A model generated the notes under the pieces. That model saw only the letters and a program-made list of their open reading frames with translations, did not search any database and was not told where the DNA came from. Positions 54,701 through 63,700 of a DNA stretch of 64,000 nt are shown in pieces. A program made the translations under genes and the position numbers. The DNA comes from Rhodobacterales bacterium (GTDB lineage: Bacteria; Pseudomonadota; Alphaproteobacteria; Rhizobiales; Stappiaceae): NCBI GenBank assembly GCA_008107755.1, contig VIRH01000085.1:124001-188000 (forward strand). Direction: 5' to 3'. Within the stretch, counting starts at the first letter, position 1. Every line of letters starts with the position of its first letter.

Positions 54701-57700
54701 TCAGCATCCGTGACCTTTGCAACGAAACTCTCGGTCGCCGACTCATCCTTCGCAAGCGGGTCGGCAAGATCGTCGTCGAGCGTATAGGTCCACGTGCCAT
54801 CCGGGTCGATTGCGAAACTTCCGTAGCTCGTCGACGGAGTGCCTTCAATGGACCAGGTCAGCTGAGTGCCGTCGAGATCGATGGCCGCCAGATCGCCGGT
54901 GGCGGTCGGTGCGTCACCCACGATGTCACCGCTTTCAACGACGCTGCCGCTGTTTTCCAACGGGACGTCGAGCAAGGGCGGAAGGTTCACCGGCGTTTCG
55001 GATGGGGTGCCGGCGTTTTCCACGAAGGCCGGAACGCCGCCGGTAAAGGTAACGCTGCCGCCTTCGTTGAAGGTGACGACATAGCCGCCGCCCGAGGCAG
55101 GAGCCAGATCGGCAACAGTCTTGCCAGTCACGTCAACGACATCCGCCGCCCGGGCGCCCTCGATGACGTCATCGCCGCCATTGGTGATGAACAGAACCTT
55201 CTGCGCCGAGCCGTCGATGCTTCCCGTGAAGGCCTCGACATTGACGGTATCGTCGCCCGAGGTTCCGAGAACGACGATCGTCGCTGCATCGAGATCCGTT
55301 CCAGAGAAATCGCCGGAGACCGTCACGTTGCCCCCGGCACTTGTCGGCGACGCGGAGATCAGGTCGATGATGATGTCGTCGATGTTTTCCAGTTCAGCGA
55401 TGACCGTAAAGGTCGCCCCGTTGTCGTCGGAGCGCGAGACGACGACTTCCGTGCCGGCCGCAAGCGGCGTCGCCCCCGGTCCGGCTTCATAGACGGCACG
55501 GGTCTCGATGAGGAAGCGTTCGGTGTTCTCGCCCGAACCGGTCACCGTGAACGTATCCGTGTCGGCCGCGGCCGTCGCGTCGGTCGCCCCCTGGATGGTG
55601 TCGCGGCCGCTTCCGACAGTCCAGCCGATCGTGTCGTCGCCCGCCCCGGTGGTGATCAGATCGTCGCCCGGCGTGATGCCGTAGATAAGCTCGTCGCCGT
55701 CACCGCCGGTCAGAACGTTGCCGGAATAGGTGCCCGGCGTGCCGTCGTTGACGACCAGCCCGCCGCGACTGTTGCCGCCGGAAGTGTGGTCAAAGGTGTT
55801 GTAGGTTATATCGGTATTCGCTTCACGCGCGCGGATCGCCGTTGCGTAGCGGTTGGTAAAGCCGGAGAACGTGTTGCCGTCGATCACCGAATTCGCGGCA
55901 TCGATCGTCACCAGCGTGTTGCCCTGCTCGCCGCCAGCATTCGTACCGCCGACCGTGCCGGAGACGACGTTGTAGGTGAAGGTGACATTGGTGGTGTTCT
56001 GGCCATCACCCCCGATGACGACGAGCTGGCGCGGGACGTTGTCGAGCGTGAACTGTTCGGAGAAGCCATTTCCGGCCGGTTCGCTTCCGATAAAGGTCTG
56101 CCCGCTGAACGTGTTCCCGTCGATCGTCACATTGGAAACGGTGGCCGCGTATTCGGACATCATACCCGCATCGCCGCGCGCCTCGATCACGTTGCCGCGA
56201 ACGATGATGCCGTTCTGGTCGCCTGTCAGATAGATGGCAGCATTTTCCGAAGAGGCCGAACCGTTGTTGCCCTGGACCGTGAAACCGTGGCCCGTATCGC
56301 CGATGGTCACCGCGCCTGCATCGGGGGCAATGGTGATCGCGCCAAGCTCTCCATTCTGGCCGTTGATGATGGTGGTGCCCGCACCGCCTGCGGACAGCAA
56401 TGTCAGTGGCTTGTCGATGACGACATCTTCGTCATACGTTCCAGCCGCAACAAGGATGGTGTCACCGCTCTGGGCGGCATCGACGGCCTCCTGAATGGTA
56501 TCGAAACCACCGTTCCCAACCAGCAGAATCCGTCCGCCGGCATGCTCGACCACCTCGACATTCGTCACGGTGTCGGTGCCCTCAGTCCCGGCCGAAACCG
56601 TCCAGTTTCCGCCGTTGTCGGTAAAGGCATCTACATCAAGGCTGTTGCTGTAATGCGCGGTGTCGATGTCGCCGCCGCTGGCATCCTCACCACCGTCGAT
56701 CCTGTCGTTGCCAGCGCCGCCTTCAAGGTCATCATCGCCTTCACCGCCGTAAAGCTGGTCATGCCCCCGGTCGCCAGACAATTCGTCGTCGCCTTCGTCG
56801 CCATACAGCTCGTCTCGCCCCCCGCCACCGGACAGCTCGTCATTGCCGGCATCGCCGTAGAGCGCATCCCTGCCTCCACCACCTTCGACAAGGTCATTGC
56901 CTTCGCCGCCGTGAAGTTCATCGCGGCCGCCGCCGCCATAGATCATGTCATCGCCGGCACCGCCATCGGCAAAGTCATTGCCCTTGCCGCCGCGCAGAAT
57001 GTCGTTGCCGACCTCGAATTCCGCTGCCCCGCCCGGCTTATCGGCGCCGTAAAGCTCGTCGTTTCCGTCACCGCCGAAGAGTTCGTCATTGCCTTCCTTG
57101 CCGATGATCCGGTCGTTGTAGTCGGTACCGGTCAACGTCTGGTCCACCGGCCCCTGGCCGGTCTTGTCGCCCTGGATCTCGGTGACGATATCGCCGCCGG
57201 ACGGGAACGAGATCGTGAAACCCGATGCGTCGATGACGTCATCGGCGACACCGTCGATGTTGAACAACGGTCCCCAGTCACTCTCCGCACCCGTGAGGAT
57301 AAGCCCCGGGATGGACAGGCCGTCGATCTGGTTGAAGTTGAAGATCCCAACGGGGTTCTTTTCGAAGGCGCCGACCACGACCACACCATCGAAGACGACA
57401 GTTCCGATATCCGGCTCGTTGGCCGGCACCGGATTGGCATTTCCAGCTCCGTTCAGCCCGCCGGTGATCTCGATCGCGTTGTCCGGCCACGCGGACACAT
57501 CCACGTCCGAGCCGCCATCGATCGTGACATTCTTGAACGTCGCATCGCCGTCGTAACCGAAAAGCTTGATATGGGCGGTGTTGCCGCCGCCGTCACCGAT
57601 ATCGGTGAAGATGACGTCGCTGACCACGAGATCGCCCATCGCCGGCGTTCCGGTGGGATTGCCGCCATCCGTCGCATAGATACCGCGATTGGTGAAACTG

Positions 57701-60700
57701 GAAATGAAGCCGTCGCTGAAAGACAGCGTGCCGACGTTCGCCCCCGCCGCGACATCGATACCGGTGTCCCCGGTTCCGTTGCCAACAAGATTGATCCCGG
57801 AAAAGGAAATGTCGAAACCATCGACGCCCGGAAGAATGGACACTGCGTTGCCTGCTGTTGCTTCCACCGCAACAGCGCCCGCGGCGACAAGGCTGACGCC
57901 TTTGTCGATCGTCAGGTTTTCCTGGTATGTGCCCGGAGCGATCAGGATCGTGTCGCCGTCCAGTGCGGCATCGATCGCATTCTGAATCGTTGCGAAGCCG
58001 CCATTCCCGACCAGCAGGATGCGCCCGCCGCCGTGTTCGACGATTTCGACGGTCTCCAGAGTATCCGTGCCCTCGGAGGACGTGGTCACGATCCATCCGT
58101 CCGTTCCGTCAAGCTGGACATTCGTGGTGTCGAGCACATCGGCAAAAGCCGCCGTATCCACTCCCTCGTCGCCGCGCAGGCTGTCGTCGTCCGCACCGCC
58201 GATCAGCCGGTCGTCATCGCCGCCGCCCCGAAGCTTGTCCTTGCCGGAGCCGCCGTGAAGTTCGTCAGCGCCCGTACCGCCTTTCAGAACGTCATTGCCC
58301 GCAAGCCCGGACAGCAGATCGTTGCCGCCGCCGCCGCTGAGAGTGTCGTCGCCTGCCCCGCTCTGGATCACGTCATCACCGCCGAGACCGGAGATCTGGA
58401 CGCCGCCATCGGCCTCGTCGCTGACATAGGCGCTGTCGAGGATGACGACATCATCCCCGCCCGTGCCTTCGATCTCCTCGATATTCTGGACGGTTGCTGA
58501 CTGGCTGGCGTCGAGGACGAACCCGTCCGACCCGTTGCCGCTTTCCAGCACGACCGTATCAAAGTCGGCACCGCCGAGGACCGTGTCGCTCGTTTCCGCT
58601 CGTCCTGCGATGGAAACATCGCTCGTGGAGCCGTCGCCCAACGTAACCTGGCGTGTCTGCCCGGCCCCTGCATTGGCGTCGCGGCCGAGAATGAAGACAT
58701 CGTCGCCGCCGTTGCCACCCAGGATATTGGCTTCGCCGTTCTGGCCGACAAGCACGTCCGCCCCCGATCCGCCATAGGCGTCGATGATGCCGGTGACCTT
58801 GTCCTGGCCGATGACGGCAGGTGTCGCGCCATCACGGTCGGTCGCCGTCTCGCCTGCGACTGTCTGACCGCCATATGTCACGTCAGCGGCGCCGAGGTTG
58901 ACGAAAACGCCGGAAGTGAGGGCGGAATAGTCGATGGACGAGATGGTCCCCGCTGCATCGACACGGATTGTGAACGCGCCGTCGCCGCTGACGTCGTTGT
59001 CTGAATCGGTCGCGTTGAAGCCGAAGGTCAGGTCCAGATAGTGCTCGGTCCCCGAAGGCGCCGTGTGATCGAGCGGCTGGCGCAGCTCGAAATCATATCC
59101 GCCATTTCCAGTGTCGGAGAGGGTCACCGTCAGAACGATATTAGACGCCGCCAAAGTGTCCGGTGCCGCAGCATCAATCGTGTAGCCGACGAGCACATCG
59201 CCCACGAATGCGAACGCTACGGCAGTGCCATTGGAGGTAACTCCCGCAAGCGCGCTCACCGGATCGCTGAAGGAGACATACTGGCCGGCGGCAACTTCCG
59301 CGAATGCGACCGAGCGCGCATCGCCGTTATCGGCGCCCCATTTCACATCGAGAGAGCCGGACGTCGAAACGGTCGCGGCGCTGATGAAGCCGTCTTCGTC
59401 GACACCATCGGCAATGCTCGCCGTGCCAAGCTCGGGCGTGTCGTCATCGACACTGACCGTGAGAGAGCCCTCTGCGGTATCTCCGTCCCCGTCCTTTACT
59501 TCGTAGCGCAGCTCGAAGGTGACATCGTTCTCATCGCCTCCGTCCGCGTGTGTGACCGGCGCCAGCTGCGTGATGGTATAGGCACCCGTGGACTGGACGA
59601 CGTCCACCTTGAAGACAACCGTGTCGCCCTGCTTCACCAGCAAGGTGGCACCGTCTGCTTCCGGCACGAAGGAGAAGCCAAGAGCAGGATCGTCAGCGGT
59701 ACTGGTCGCCAGCCAGGAGATCTTTCCGCCTTCGCCGTCAGGACCAAACGAATGGTCCAGGGTTCCGGTGAGATTGGTCGGCGTGCCGGCCTGATCGCCG
59801 ACACCGCCCGGATTGCCGCCCGAAAGGTCGTCGTCGTCCAGCAACACGGTCTCGCCGGCTCCCGCTGACGGCCCGCCGTCATCGAACTTGATCGCTTCAC
59901 CGATCGAAAGCCGATCGCTTGCGACGGTATCGCCGTCATAGTCGGTGATCGTCAGGACCGCATAGACCTTGCCCGCAAGATCCACGGTGTCGCCGCCGGG
60001 CGTTCCGTCCGCATGACGCACCGAAACATACTGGACGACCGTCACCTCGTTGAGGTCGGATCCGCTTATGTCGCCGAATTCATTGCGCATGTGAATGGCA
60101 AAGGCAGCCTTGCCATCATTAGCCTCGCCCGGCGCATCAATGACTCCGACCACGATACCGTCTGACTGCAGCACCAGGATGATCTTGTCGCCAGAAGTGG
60201 TTTCCAAACCGGAATCCGGGTTCGCCGTATCGATCTGAAGGTCGAAGCTGGAGGTCGGTTCGTAAAAGTCGGCCCCGTTTCCGAAGTAGCCGGAGTTGCC
60301 GTCGACGATGTCCTTTTGCGCGTAGATCGGCGAGCCGAAATCGGCGTCACTTCCCCCTGTCACACTCAGGAACAGGTCGGCGAGCGTCGGATCGGACGAG
60401 TTGTCGCCGTTGCTCCCGCCTGTCTCGTCGATACGAATTTCACCTTCCAGCGTCGCCGCCGGGCGGGGAATGTCGTCCTTGATGGAAATATTCAGTTTGC
60501 CGTCAAGATTCAGGCTGTCGCCATCGGCGTCGGAGGCGACAATGATCCTGCCGAAATCGATGGCGTCGATGGGGCCGCCGGTCGACTGCAGCTGGGAATT
60601 TTCTCCATCGCCCGGCGCATGATCGAGCTGGCCGATCTGCTGAAACACGAAGTCGCCGCTGTCCGGGTCCAGCTTGAAGAGGAAAATCGGAAAGTCGATG

Positions 60701-63700
60701 ACCGGTTCATATCCGGGATTGCCGACGTTGTCGAAATAAGCGAGCAGCGTGTCACCCGAAATCTCATATGAGATCGCGGCGCCGGCGGATGTCAATCCGA
60801 GGCTGGTCATGAAGGTTACAGCATCGCCGGTGAACGCATATCCACCAGTCGCCGCAGGACCGTCCGCGCCAAAGGTTACGACATCCGACAGGGATCCGAT
60901 GACGGTCGCGGCATCACCGAGACCATCCGGAATGTCGAAGGGTGTCTCCACCACCGGCTGCGTCTTGTCCGGATCCGGCAATCCCGGTGACGTTCCGAGC
61001 GCGTCGCCTGTGTTGATGTCGTCCTCGTCGGAAACAATGTTCAACGCATTGCTGACAAGCGGCTTGTCGTCAATGACATGCACTTCGAAACTCGAGCTCG
61101 ACGCATCGCCGTCGCTGTCGCGCGCCGTAAAGTCGAAGGTCAGGTAGAGCTCGTTCTCGCCGCCACCAACAGGGTGATCGAGCGTCCCCTTGAGCTCGAA
61201 ATTGTATTCGCCGGCGTCCGTATCGCTCAGCGTAACCGTGAAGACATCGCTTTTGACGCCACCGTCGACGACAAAGGCATTCAGAACCGTGTTGTTCGCC
61301 AGAAGCTCATACTGAACGGCCACGCCGTTGGACGTCAGGGCCAGATTGGTCGCACTGTCGCTCGCGACTTGAATATTGGCGGCCGCATCCGAAAAATCGG
61401 AAAAGATCACAGAGCGATCGCCCTCGACCTGAGTGCCGGTGAAGCCGCCACCATTCGCATCGGAGTTCCCACGGTCCGAGCCCCACAGGATATTGAGGCT
61501 TGCGCTGGCAGTTTCGTCTGTCAGATCGGTAAAGACCTTCCCGACGAACGGAAGATTTACCTCGAAATCGTTGTCCGTGGTGCCGATGAGATCCGGATCG
61601 CCGCCGGAGGTATCTTCATTGCCTCCGGTCAGTTGCTCTTCCTCAACGTGACCGTCGGCAATAGGACCAATCGCAAAGGGGCTGTCGTCATCAACCGTGA
61701 CCGTGAACGCACCTTCCGCAGGATCGCCGTCACTGTCGGTTGCGACGAAATCGAAGTTCAGAACGATATCGTCTTCAGATGTCGAGTCCGGATGATCAAG
61801 GTTTCCCTGCAGGTCGAAGCTGTAGCTGCCGGCATCCTGGTCGGACAGATTGACGACGAACACCACTGGTCCGTCGGCGCCCGCCGTTGCAGTCAGCGTC
61901 GTCCGTGTGGCGTCCAGTGCATAGGTGAGAGTGGCTCCGTTGGAGGACAGGGCCTGTGCCTGAAGCGATGTGACGATATCAGCGGCAAACACCACCGACC
62001 GGTCGCCGTCAGCCGGCCCCGTGGCGGTATCGATGCCGCCGTCGACAGATGCATTTGCGTTGTCAGCGCCCCAATCGATACCGAGCGTAGTCTGAGCGTG
62101 CGAAATGTCGGTAGCGAGACCAGGGGCATCTCCCGGCCCCTGCGGGGAGATGAGATTTCCGGCGACAGCCGGGGAAAGACCGTCTTCATCGACAGTCGAA
62201 CTGGTGATGGTGGCAAGTGAGATTTCAGCGCTATCGTCATCAACGATCACCTGAAAGCTATCGGTGACGAAGTCGCCGTCGCTGTCGGTCGCCACGAAGT
62301 CGAAATTCAGGGCGATATCGTCTTCGGTCCCTGCAACCACGTGGTCGAGATTGCGCAGGAGATCAACGCTGTAACTGCCGGCCCCTTCGTCTGACAACTG
62401 AACGACAAAAACAGTCGGGCCGCCTTCACCGGCGGTCGCGGTCAAAACCGTACCGTTCGAGCTGATCTCGTAAACGAGATCAATCCCGTTGGAGGACAGA
62501 CCCTGCGCTTCGAGCGTCGAGACGACGGTGTCGGCGAACACGACAGAGCGGTCGCCTTCTACCGCACCCTTTGCCTCATCGATGCCGCCATTGACCGCCG
62601 AGTTTTCGCTGTCCGCGCCCCAGTCGATACCGAGGGACTTGCCGATAACGGAGGTCGCATCTTCGCCTGCATCGCCATCACCACCTGGAATGCCTGCGCC
62701 GGTCTCCAGAACGTCCGGGACAAAACCGTCTTCATCGACGACACTGTCCTCGATCGCACCGCCATCCACCTCAGGGACGTCGTCTCCGACGGTGACCGAA
62801 AACAGGCCGGAGACGGCATCGCCGTCACCGTCGGTCGCGGTGAATTCGAAGCTCATCAGGATCTCGTCTTCCGACGCGACATCCGGATGATCGAGCACAT
62901 CCTGAAGGTCAAAGAGATAGCCGCCCCCCTCTTCGTCCGAAAGGGACACGACGAACACGGTGTTGGCACCGGCATAGGCGGTGAGGACCGTTCCGTCCGC
63001 GGAAAGCACAAAGGTCAGATCGACGCCGCGGGACGTCAGCGAAGCAAGATCAAGCACATTGCCGTTGTTGTCCGACAGCGTCAGGAAATCGGGAAGATAG
63101 GGACCACCAGGCGCGGTCGGGCCGCTGGCCTCCAGACCACCGAAAACGACGGACCTGTTGCCGTTTCCGCCCGGCGTGTCCTGCTCATAGACGTTGCCGT
63201 TGCGCTCGCCGGCAAGATCGGCCGTTTTATCGTTGTCGCCGTTGTCGGCGCCCCACCGGATATTGAGCTTGCCCTCTGCCACCACATCACCGCTGCCGAT
63301 GATCAGACCGTCTTCATCGACAATGCCGTTATCGGCATTCCCGCCCAACTCGGCGCTGTCGTCCTGAATATTGAACGTGATGACCCGGTCGACGGAATCT
63401 CCGTTGGAGTCCGTCGCGGTGATGGTGAAGGTCAAGGGCAGGCTGTCATCGGTTTCCGCAGTGTCGTGATCAATGTTGCCCGACAGCTGGAAGGAATACT
63501 GCGCTCCCGGCGCGCCATTGATGCCGGCACCGGCAACGATCGTGATCTCGAACCTGAACAGGATTTCCCCTGTCCTGAAATTGAAGCCGGAAAGAACCTG
63601 ACCGACACCCGGTCGCGTCAGCAGGGAATATCCCATACCCAGACCATCGCTGGACAGAAGGATAAGGTTCCCGTCCGGATCGAGAGGAATGGCGCCCGAT

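Noticed and set aside
55786..58500. Open frame of 904 codons on the plus strand
   Set aside because: It is antisense to the RTX and beta-helix part of the adhesin. The regular Gly/Asp codons leave few stops on the opposite strand, and the translation is low-complexity (repeated FIAFAAVKLV-like stretches) with no family similarity.
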